A stretch of 64,000 nt of DNA from Edaphochlamys debaryana (Eukaryota > Chlorophyta > Chlorophyceae > Chlamydomonadales). The DNA lies in the NCBI GenBank assembly GCA_016858145.1, contig JAEHOE010000027.1, positions 1,037,911 through 1,101,910 of the forward strand. The letters are read 5' to 3'. This document shows positions 47,123-57,700 of this stretch, in pieces. Under the pieces are notes generated by a model that was given only the letters and a program-made list of their open reading frames with translations, was not told the DNA's origin and searched no databases. The translations under genes were made by a program, and so were the position numbers. Within the stretch, counting starts at the first letter, position 1. Every line of letters begins with the position of its first letter.

Positions 47123-50100
47123 ATGGCCATCACTTGCTTGCCCATCTTACAGCTGTTGGCGCTTTCAGCTGTGGTGGCAAATGTCGTGTCGAGTGCGCCC
47201 TTGGACGACAATCTGTCCGTAGACGGTGAGCAGTCACCAAATGACATGCCAGCACGTCCACGCATCAACGCGGGATAAGCTCTTCTTGCAAGGCTCGCCG
47301 GTGTGCGCACTCCGTGTCTGACCGCGCAAATGATGATGCGAATGGGCAACCCACCTCCTGCAGGGAATAGCGGCCGTGTTACCTCTACAGCCGATTTAAG
47401 CCTCCACTGTAGGAGGCTACACATCAGCGGCCCGACAGAGACGTGTGCGACGATCGCCGACATCATCAACCTGTCAGTCGCGGAGCTCGCAGCACTGAAC
47501 CCCCAGCTTCACCCTTGCGATAATGAGCACCCAGTCATGCCGCTGGGGACTCCAGTTTGCGTGTCGGGGGTGCATTCATCTCGAGGTAAGTTCACGGGGC
47601 GACTGGGCCCGTGTCGGCCCCAGTCTGAATTCGTAGGGCCGAGTATGGCGGGGAGGCTGGTGCGTGGACAATGTGGCACGCGGCCCCCTTGCTCGGCGCG
47701 TGACACATTACATGGAACCATGCACTGCCCTTTCCACGCAGATATCACAACTCTTGAACAGGAGAGGCGCGAGCTGCTTGCCAGGCGTGCCCCCAAACCC
47801 CCGGCGCCCCCGGCGCCCCCGCGCCCACCCCCGCGACCTTCCTCCTGCTCGGGCTCCTCCCTCGTGGTCGGCCCGATCGGCCTCTACCGCAACAATAACA
47901 CCGCCTTCAACCATTCTGTGCTGTACGGCAAGTACGGCGCCTTGAATGGCATCAGCTGGCGTGGCGCACCGGGCCGCACGCGGCTCTCCGCGTTCTACAA
48001 TGGCACCGCAGCTGCTAAGGCCCCCCCTGGAGTAGACGGGTCCGACACCGGAGCTGCCTGGTGGGACCCAAGGCTTGCTTATGTCTTCGACTTCGGAGCC
48101 CGGCTTGCGCCTGACGGCAGCATCCGAGCCTTCCGGGTTGACATTCGCCAGTCGGCCTCTGGCGTTGAGTCGTACAAGACGTCTTCATTCGTGGATGGGG
48201 ACCCGTCGGACAGTTTCAACGTTTCGGCGACCCCATGTGGCTCGGACGCGCTGCGGCTGCTGTACCTTGCGGGAACCCATAACAAGACACACGTTCTGTC
48301 GTTGACGCTTGTGTGGGGCAAGGTCCCGCCGCCTCCGCCCCCTGCACCCCGTCCGCCACCCGCGCCTCCAGCTCCCGGGCTGTACCCTCCCGGCGGGCTT
48401 TATCCGCCTGGGATTTATTCTCCCGGGCTGTATCCACATCCACCCAGCTCACCCGTCATGCCGCCGGCCTATCCACCATCGCCCTTGCCGCCCTCTCCGG
48501 TGCCTCAGCCCCCGCGCCCCCCTCGTCGGCCGCGCCCGCAACCCCGCCCTCCTGCCCCGCCCCGCCCCCAGCCACTACCTCCCAAGCCCCCTCGGCACCC
48601 GCTGTCTCCCCCTCGGCACCCGCCCTCGCCTTGCTCCTCCAGCCCCAGCGGCAACCGACTCCTCGTTGGCCCGGTCGGTATCTTCAGTCAGACCGATACG
48701 GCATTTACTCACGTCAACCTCTACAAGGCCTACGGCCAACTGTCAATGGTCAGATGGCAGCTCTCTGAAGCCGCCAACAGTACATCCACGTCTCTGCAAG
48801 CTTCGTACAACGGTACGGCATCTCCCCAGGCTCCCTCAAACATGACTTCCGAGGGTATCCAGGTGGTCCAACTGGACACCCGCACGACGCACGTGTACGA
48901 CGTCTCGTACCAAACTGCATCTGATGGGACCGTCAAGTACTTCCGGCTGTTCATGTACGACAACAAGACGGGGAACAAGTACTCCCGTTTCGTTGGGCCC
49001 GGAGGCTCGGAGGCGGTGGGCGATATCAGCAGGTGGGCGGTTAGAGGGATGCGGGGAGCACTCTCTGTCATACCTTTGGTGTGCTAGGCCTGACCGCGGC
49101 CCCCCTCTACCCTCAATTGCTCAGCGTACTCGCTCCCCTGTCGCCAACCCCGCAGGTCTGCGCTCCCTGTGCCTACAAGGGCCGCGGGACTGACCTCGTG
49201 CTCCTCTACTTCCGCGGTACCTATAACGCCACGCACATCCGCTCCCTCACTTTTGTGTGGGGCTTGCCGCCGGCCTTGCCTACACCACCTCCGATATCTA
49301 ACGTCACTCCCCCGTACGACAACGCAACTTGCATTCGGACCCTTGTCGTCTCTGAGAAGAACTCGTGCCTGCGTGTGGCCGGTGCGGCCAACATCACGGC
49401 CCTGCAGCTGTTTAGCCTCAACCCCCGCCTCAACTGCTCTCGCCTGGTCCCCAAGGACACGGTCGTGTGCACCGAAGGTGAGCCGAAGGGCAGACGGGTA
49501 GATAGGGGGAGGAGGCGGATGGGGGAGGTGTCAGCATCTTTCTATGGTGCGCATGCGCGCTAGATGCCGGTGCGTCACCGTACCGTCACCGTGCTCTCTC
49601 TTTGCTTCTCCCTTGCCCTCCATGCATCCCCGTCCCTAGGTATCCCCGACTTTGTGAGGAAGGCACAACGTGTGGAGCTTCCAGGCTGCAAGCAGTCAGC
49701 CGCCGTCTGGCCTAAGCAGAACTGCTCCGCGTTTGCTGCCGGGGCGGGCATAACACTGGCGGCGTTACGGACCGCCAACCCGGGCCTGGACTGCGCCCTG
49801 CCCCTGGCGGCCGGAACGGTGCTGTGCTTGCGCAGCAAGCCACCAACCCCGCAGCAAGCGTGTAAGTACTTGGCTGTACATAGCGCATGTGGCCAGGCTG
49901 ACAGCGCAGGGGTGGCGACACGAGAGCGCAATCGATGAGGCAGGGAGAAAGCCTGACGGCCGTTGCCCGCCGCGTTCCGTTGCCCATGGCACCTCCCGAT
50001 TCACTTCCGCCCCCGTGACCTTCGCTCCCCAACCCCGCTCTGTTCCGCAGCTCAAGCCCTCCTCGACGTCACAAGCACGTGCTCCAAGCTGCACAATGTC

Positions 50101-51014
50101 CAGACCGCCAACGAGACGTGTGAGAGCCTCACCCAAACCTACAACATCAGCATGTCAGCCCTGCTGCTGCGTAACCCGGGTTTCGACTGCGCGCACATCA
50201 GGCCCGGACACAGGCTGTGTGTGGACGGTGCGGCCGTCTCCGCCGCAGTCATGCGCGCTGCACTAAACCGGCAGTGTCCCGCGGAGCTACGGGTCTCGGC
50301 AGGCGAAACGTGCTGGGGCCTCGCAAGTGGGCGCAACATGACGCTTGCAGAGCTGCGCACGCTCAACCCTCAGCTCGACTGCGGCCGGCTGGTCGTGGGG
50401 CAGACGCTGTGCGCCATGCCGCCACAGGAGAAGGACCAAGGTGGGTAGGGTACCCTTGGGGAGGCAACTAGGCATGCAAAGAGGGAAGGCGCCAATGCGG
50501 GATGCCCAAATGGTATGGTGGCACATGTCACCACACTTGGCACGTCGGCGCTTCACCCCACGCCCACAGGCAATGGTACGACTGGATGCAGCCCGGTGGT
50601 TCGGCTTCAAAGCATCGGGAGCTCTGCCTGCGAGGCCGTCGCCTCCAAGGCCGGCCTGACCCTCGGGGAGCTGCGTGGACTCAACCCCGGCCTAAACTGC
50701 GCCAACCTTACCCTGGGACAGCCGCTGTGCCTGGGGTACAAGGGTAAGCGTTCGTTATGACCGCCGCAACGGCTCTATCTGGCTCTATCTGGCGGCACAG
50801 CTGTAGATAGCTAAATACTAGGCACGATCAGATCTCTCCATGGCTTAGGCCTCCTTGTAACCCACGTACCCCGCTCAGCCCCCTTACCTCCTGCCCCCGT
50901 CCCATGCCCTTGCATGTGCAACACCTTGATGCTCGATGCATGCAGGCAACAACTCCAACGACCCCACCTCCTCGGGCTGCGCCCCCACGCACCGGGTCCG
51001 CCTCAATGACTCGT
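47123..51014 (+). pseudogene. Secreted multi-LysM, Pro-rich wall-type protein, cut by a retrotransposon
   Basis: LysM domains bind chitin- or peptidoglycan-like glycans. ATG 47123 encodes a signal peptide (LPILQLLALSAVVANVVSSA). Exons join in frame: 47123-47225, 47364-47585, 47742-49015, 49156-49477, 49640-49861, 50051-50440, 50570-50743, and 50946 onward. LysM 1 lies in exon 2 (CATIADIINLSVAELAALNP). Exon 3 holds a Pro-rich spacer, a ~150-residue domain with N-glycosylation sequons, a long Pro-rich hinge, then a second copy of that domain finishing in exon 4 (ITSLTFVWG-like end; the two copies end LSLTLVWG and RSLTFVWG). It could be a jacalin-like lectin fold, but this is a guess. Exons 4-7 add five more Cys-bounded LysM units with LNPxLxC motifs. 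Exon 8 starts another (CAPTHRVRLNDS) and is interrupted at about 51015 by the retroelement. The 3' part would lie beyond the window. Expression of a truncated secreted form is possible. Confidence 0.85.
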
Positions 51015-51574
51015 TGTCAGGACACACTATGGGCTACGGCAAAGTGCAGCCGGCTGACCGAACTAATCGGCGAGCAAAGACGCAGGCGGTGCCTGGGCTC
51101 ACTTCTAGGACCAGCGCCGAGGCTCAGCAGCTGGGTCGAGCGAAGGCTCCTCGGGAAGTCGTCGGATGGCACAGAGACTGCGCCGCAGGCGCTAGAGGCA
51201 GCAGAGCAGCAACACTCTAGTAGTTACAGTCACAGCAGAGTAGATCCGCAGCAAGTAGTAGTAGCAGCAGCAGCAGTGCTTCCGACTTGCTAGTCGGAAG
51301 CTGGGCGTTCGCCTAAGTCCCCCCGATCGGAAGGGCTCATTGCCGTACCTCAGGTGCTCATGCCACGTGTCCCACGAGGCAAACCCTGGTGTCACAACCC
51401 TAGTCACGACCCTAGACGTACCCTCCAGCACAAACCAGCGGACCGCCCACAAACCTCCAGCATCCTACCTCAACTCCCAACCGGCAACCATACTGTGACA
51501 GCGACGGTACTGTGCTCTGTCAGCTGTCAGGACACACTATGGGCTACGGCAAAGTGCAGCCGGCTGACCGAACT
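51015..51574 (-). repeat. LTR-like block bounded by a 50 bp direct repeat
   Basis: A perfect 50 bp sequence occurs at 51015-51064 and 51525-51574 in the same orientation, enclosing 460 bp of unrelated sequence. The outer edge of the first copy is the LysM gene junction. The outer edge of the second abuts the polypurine tract. The block therefore sits where a 3' LTR of the minus-strand element should be, about 560 bp long. Identical sequence at both ends of one LTR is not usual. It contains CAG/TAG trinucleotide runs (about 51230-51277) and a hairpin at 51278-51301. Confidence 0.7.
51278..51301. other. Perfect hairpin, 10 bp stem and 4-base loop
   Basis: GCTTCCGACT at 51278-51287 pairs with AGTCGGAAGC at 51292-51301 across the loop TGCT. 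It lies inside the LTR-like block and may form a structure at the RNA 3' end of the element. Confidence 0.85.
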
Positions 51575-51585
51575 CCCCCCCTTGG
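51575..51585 (-). promoter_or_regulatory. Polypurine tract of the retroelement
   Basis: On the minus strand the sequence reads CCAAGGGGGGG directly before the LTR-like block. A purine run at this site primes plus-strand DNA synthesis in LTR retrotransposons. Its position also supports 51574 as the LTR boundary. Confidence 0.75.
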
Positions 51586-51771
51586 CGACTCTAGAGCCAA
51601 AAACACGAAGTCAGGCGGCCTCGAAGCCATACGCTAAGCCAGAAACAGTTTGCTCAAGCTGTACACAACAGTTCCCTCCGGCAGAGAAACCTCAATCCTC
51701 CCCCATGCTCGCTAAGTGTCCTCACCAGGCTACAGCCAGCAGAACTCATCTCCCTCGGTTCACCACCCTAT

Positions 51772-54700
51772 CTACGCATGCACCCAGTGCCCAGCGCGTC
51801 CGTTCCCGATACCCCTCATCAGCTGCGCCCTCATGGTCGCATCCCGGAACACTAACAGCCAAGCTCCAGGCTTTCCGTTGACGTATCCACAGGTGTCTCC
51901 AGTGATGATGGCCAGCCGCTCGTCCTCCGTGAAGGTGTTGAGCAGGGCGGCCCATGCGTCCGGCGGAGCCGTAAGCATGTGCCGTGGGATGAAGGCCACG
52001 ACTAGCGGCACCATGGCGATGGCCAGGGGCAGCCAGAAGGGCAGAAGCTCCGGGTGCGGAGCGGAGATGATGAGCCAGGACTCGCCGGGCGTGGCGAGGC
52101 GGCGGTAGGTCCCAGGTTGCAGGGGATCCAAGCGGGGCCAGCCCGGGGCCTCGGTGGCCCGGTCCCCGTTGGCGCAGACGGAGTAGCCTCTCGCGCGGAG
52201 CGCGTTGGCCAGGGTCTCATCGCCGGCGCACGGGTCCAGAATGACGGGCGATCGGCTTGCGTCCAGGTGGTCCAGAAGCAGGTTGAGCGCCTCCTCAGCG
52301 GGCGCAGGGTGCGTACCCGTGGGAAAGGACTTAGGCAGGCTGGAGGCCAGCCCGGGCACGGAGCGCAGCTGCAGCAGCGCAGCAGCTCGGGCGCTTGGCG
52401 AAGACAGGTCCCAGGTGTCGGGCAGGACTAAGGGCGGGCCCCCAGCCGCCGTGACGAGGGCCGTGGTGGACGGTTGAGCGCATGCTTTGGCTGCTCGCAG
52501 AGTCAGGCGCTCCGTGGTGCCGTCAGTGTAGCGCGCCTCAACGGGGCGAGAGCGCGGCTCGTCCGACTTGTAGTGCAGGGTGCCCCTACGGTTCACGAAG
52601 GTGTTGGTCGCGGGGTCTCGGACCTTGCGGGAGCAGGGAACGCCCTCCAGCGCCTTGGCCTCGTTGAGCCGACGGCGCGCTTGAGCGGAGGGGAAGATCT
52701 GCGGCTGCGGTGCCTCGCGCGGTACGGGGGCAGGTAGCCGATCAATTGTTGCCGGTGTCACGCCGCGGGCATGGCAGTCGGGGCAAGTCCAGGTGCCGCG
52801 GGGCACGCGCTGGAGCGGGGGTCGAAGGCAGTACAGGTGCCAGCCGGTGCCGCACCCGTCGCACATGACCATCTTGGACTCGTCGCCTGGGAAGGCACAG
52901 ATCTCGCAGGGCAGGTCCAGCGGCGGCACCGCGATGCGAGGATCGACGATTGGGTCCAGGTCTTGGAGGTGGCAGGGAGCAAGGTTGCTCACGTGCTCCT
53001 TGCGGATGGTACCGTCGCGGCCCATCAGCTCGGCCACTCCCTCTGGGCTCACGGCCACAATGCGGAGCACGGTGTCGCGGACGGGCAGTTGGAGCGTGTT
53101 GTTCTGATTGCGCAGGATGACGTAGACGTAGTCGCCCACGTTGAATCGCACACGGGCGTAGTTGTGGCGGTCTCGCCACTGCGCCGTCAGCAAGTTCTGG
53201 CCGTTGAAAGGCGCGGCCTGTTGCACGTTGTGCGAGCGCAGCATGACGAGTTGGTCGGCCCGTTGCGGATCGGCATCAGGGTCGATCGCCTCTGCCCACA
53301 GCTCGGCGGCGCCGAGGGGCACAGCAGGCGGTGCGCCGTACATGAGCTCAAACGGGGACTTGCCGGTGGACTTCTGAGGGGAGCAGCGGTAGCCCATCAG
53401 GACACAGGGCAGGTATTCGTCCCAGCGTTCGGCGGAGGCGTACTGGGCGCAGTACTTGCGCAGAGAGCGTTTGCAGACCTGCACGACCCTTTCCGCAGCG
53501 CCGTTGGCCTGCGGGTGGTTGGGCGACGTGTGACGATGGTCGATGAAGCATTGTTCGAGCAGGGCGGCAAAGGCGCCTTGGAACTCGGTGCCTCCATCGG
53601 TCACCACCTCGGCGGGCGCCGAGAAGCGGGCTAGGACGTTGGCTAGGAAGGCGTTGGCCACCTCCTCAGAGCCCTTGGAGCGAAGCGGGATCATCTCTAC
53701 GTGCTTGGTCCAAGCCTCGACGCAGACCATGACGTACTCGTAGCCGGAGCTCGTGCGCGTGAGAGGCCCAGCCAGGTCCACGTGCCAGCGGAAGAAGGGC
53801 CCGCGGATTGGCAGGGGGTGCAGCTCGGGCGGAGTGACGTTGCCAACGGTGTTGGCGCGATCGCACAGGGGGCAGCGCTGCACCACATACTCAACGTCCC
53901 TGGACATGCCTTGCCACCAGTAGCCGTTCTGGACCAGGCACAGGGTGCGGCGAGCTCCCCAGTGCCCCAGGCGGTGGTGGGGCTCCTGGATGATGGCTTG
54001 GCGGCGCTCAGGTGGAGGTACTTCGCGCATGGTGCTGTTGGGCATGCGGCGGTACAGGCGGTTGCTCCGGTCGTCGAAACGGTAATTGATAGCACGACGC
54101 GCTACCCGTCTAGCCGCTTCTCCGACAATGCCGGCGGGGCAGGTGCCCTGGGCGAGGTAGTGGAGCAGTTGCTTGTCCTCCCAAGGGTCGCAGTAGCGGG
54201 ACTCCTGTGCGTCGGCGACGGCCGAGACCAGGGCAGAAGTCCAGTGCTCGTTGGATTGGTGGTGCTGCAGCGCGGTGGTGACCAGGGCTGCAGGCTGCGC
54301 CGCTGTGTTGTTTTCAATCTCCCTACCCCCCCCCAGCGGGGCAGCCGGTGGCGCCTGCTGAGGTGGCATGCGAGCCATGTGGTGCGCGGTGACGAAAGCG
54401 CGTTGAAGGGCTTGTGCGCAGAGAAAGATGCGTGCAGCAGCTGGAGTCTGCAGACCCTGCTGCAGGGCGTCGATGGCGGAGGGCACGGCGAGGGTGCCGT
54501 CGTTGCGCCGCTCCAGCAGCGAAGCAGGCTCCAGGCCGGTCAGGGCGGCTATCTCCTCTGGCAGCAGCGGCGAAGGCACGGCCGAGGCGGTGGAGGCTAG
54601 CTGGATAGTGGCGAGGTTGCCCGGCGGGAGGACGGTGACGGGGCGACCCGGCACGTCGCAGGCCGAGTAGGGCTCGCTGAGGGGTGCCTCGCAGAGGGGC

Positions 54701-57700
54701 AGGCGGCGCGAGGGTGCCGCTGCAGCTGCCGAGAGGTTACTGGGGCTCCAGGCACCAGATGTTGCCACCTTGCGCAGGTGCTCGGGAGCCGCGAGGTTGG
54801 TGCAGAAGGCACGCAGCGAGTGCTGGGCCCTGCCCATGGCAGCGGTGTCCAGCGTGAGGCAGGTCCCGAAGGGCGTGTCCGCAGACGCTGGAGGCTCGCG
54901 CTCCAGCAGGAAGCCGGGCGGGAGTCGGGGTTGCAGCTCTTGGAGCCTGCCAAGGAGCTCTAGCACTCTATCTGGCGGAGCCAGGGTCGAGTCTAGGTTG
55001 CCGAGCACCAACCACTGCTGCCCTGACCTGGCGGAAGCAGCAAGGAGGTGGTCGTTGGTGAGCGGACCGGGTGGCAGCGCGGCCCAAGGGCTTTCAACGG
55101 CGGAGCCGCGAAGCTGTCGGGGAAAGGAGGCACGGAGCCAGCCCAGGCGGCGGCGCAGCAGCGAATGCTCTTGCGCGGGCGCGCCCAGGGTGTGATAACG
55201 GCGCACGGTCCAGCCCGCCCGGAGGCAGGCCTCGAGGCCCGTGGCGGCGGAGGTACCGCACTCCACGACTACCAGCCCTTCCGTGAGGGCGTGCTCCAGG
55301 AAGTGGTGCGAGAGCAGGCTGGTGTCGAGGGCGGCGGTGCGGCCCTCGGCAACTCGGCGGGGGCGCGGCGGCGAAAGCGAGGTCGCCCGGAGGGCGTCTC
55401 GGGCCTCGCGCACGACGCGGTTGGCGGTGAGGTTGGCCTGTCGGGTCAGGAGCTGAGCCGCAGTGCACTCGGGGTCGGCGAAGCGCTCGACGGGGTCAGA
55501 GGCCGTGCCGTTGCCGCCAGCGAGCCACTCGTCGGGAGAGGGAGCGAGGGCGGGGCCCTGTCCCGTGACGGTGGCCAGCAGGGAGTACTCCTCACGAGCG
55601 CACAGCGCCAGGACTTGGACTGCAGACATGAGCGCCGTGGGTTCCGCCGAGGGCGTGACGGTCGGATACGGGACGAGCCGAGGTGGCGGCGGCTTGGCGT
55701 CGGAGTCCTCATCCATGCGGGCTCCGGAGCCATCAGCACTCGAGGGCAGAGGCGAGCGGCTGAGGGTGTCAGCGTTATAGTGGAGCTGGCCTGGCCGATG
55801 GGCGACATCGAAGTCGTACTCTTGCATCAAGAGTGCCCAGCGAGCGTACTGCCCCACTAGGTTTTGGTTCTCCATCAGCCAGAGCAGGGGCGCGTGGTCG
55901 GTGACCAGGATGAAGCGTGGGCCTATCAGGTAGGGGCGCAGCATCTTCATTGCCCAGCAGGCAGCCAGCATCTCACCCTTGTAGGAGGTGTAGTTGCGCT
56001 TGTGCACGTTGAGTGAGCGCGAGATGCAGGCGACCATGTACTCGTGCCCTTCGTCATCCAGTTGGCCTAGGACGGCGCTGATGCCTACATTGGAAAAGTC
56101 AGTGTGCAGGATCAGTTGACGGTTGGGATCAGGCTTGCGCAGCAGCCGGTCGTTGGTCGAGAACTCGGCCTTGAGCTGGTCCAAGGCCTCCTGGTGGCGC
56201 GGCTGCCAGGTCTCGGGACCCCACGTGACGCCCTTCTTGGTGAGCTCGTAGAGCGGGTTGGCGATGCAGGCGAAGCGGGGGATGTAACAACGATAGTAGT
56301 TGCAGAGGCCGAGCAGGGCTTGGAGCTCGGTCAGCGAGCGAGGGGGCTGGATGGCTTGGATCGCAGCGACCTTGGCCTGAACCGGGCGGAGCCCGTCAGC
56401 GCTCACCATGTGGCCCAGGAACTCTATCTTGTCTGCCGCGACCACGGTCTTGTCAGGATGCAGCTTGATGTTGATCTCGTCCAACATCGCGAGAAACCGC
56501 GCGAGATTCTGCTCGTGCTCCTCTGCCGTGCGGCCGGTTACTGCGGCGTCGTCGACAAACAGGTACACGCAGTCCTGCAGGCCGTACTTCCGCACGTGGT
56601 GCGAAAGTACTCGCTGCCAAGCTGCCGTGGCGTTGACGGCGCCGTACATCAACCGTTTGTACCGCCAGAGGGTGTTGTTCCACCAGAACGAGGTCTTGTC
56701 GCGATCCTCCTCGGCGAGCGGCAGTTGGTTGAACGCGGCGCGGCAGTCGCACTTAGTAATGAATCGCGCGCCCAGGATGCAATCGAACAGGTCTTCCGGC
56801 GCCGGCGGCCGGAAATAATCGCGCACGCTCGCTGCATTTATACGGCGCGCGTCCGCACAATAGCGGTACTCGTTGGATTCGTACGAACCGTCAATTCCCT
56901 TCTTACGTGGCAGGGTTACATTCATCGCGTACTGCGTGGAGTTGGACGGCTCGATAATGTCGCCGTACAGCTCGCGGCACTTGGCATCCTCGACCAACCG
57001 CTCGGCAGCCGAATGTCGTCGCGGCGCTTCTAATATCGGGTTGCTGTGCTTGAGTTCGAGTCTCATTGGCCCCAACTCCCCTCGGTAGCAACCAATGTCC
57101 TTGAGGCTCCTAACGAATAAGTGGTCATATTTGGAAAACAGCGTCTTGAGGCTATCGCGCTGCTCCTCAGTCATATCAGGTCGAATGCATAAAGTGTAGC
57201 CTGCTTCTTGCTTAACTAAGGTGGAGTCTTCGGGCGGTGCCCTAGCCCCATCAGGAGTCGTGACATTGGCGGCCGAGGGCCTTGACGCAGCTACGTTAGG
57301 CGGCTCTGTCGGCGGAGCCGCAGGCCTCTCTACACTAGATGCGCTTGCAGGTGCGGTGCCCGTGACAAAGGTGCTTGGTGGTTCTGCCAGAGGTGTCTCA
57401 GCCGAGGGCGAGCCCGCAGGCGGGGCCTGGGACGGTGAGCGCCTCGCCGGCGGTGCCGGGTCACGCAGCTGGATGCGCCGCATGGCTTGCTCCAGCGGGG
57501 TGGTGGCGGGCGACTGCTCCAGCTGCGCCCAGCTCGGAGCCAGCCACTGCCCCCCCTGAGGGTAAGCCGGATGCGGAACGCAGTTGGGCGTCGCGTCCGA
57601 CAGCCGCCAGCAGCCCAGGAAGACCAGCATCACGATGGCGAAGGTGAAGGTCTTGTAGCTGTTGAGGCGCCAGCGCGCCGGAGTCGCCGACTTGGTGTTG

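Noticed and set aside
51015..51574. The 50 bp direct repeats as a target-site duplication
   Set aside because: LTR elements make 4-6 bp duplications, and one copy lies internal to the element next to the polypurine tract.
51525..51600. A displaced LysM exon (QDTLWATAKC) inside the element
   Set aside because: The resemblance is short, lacks the Cys and LNP context of the gene's other LysM units, and the sequence belongs to the element's repeat.
57602..57655. An envelope gene in the retroelement
   Set aside because: Only one hydrophobic segment is present, it lies within the pol frame ahead of RT, and there is no separate env frame.
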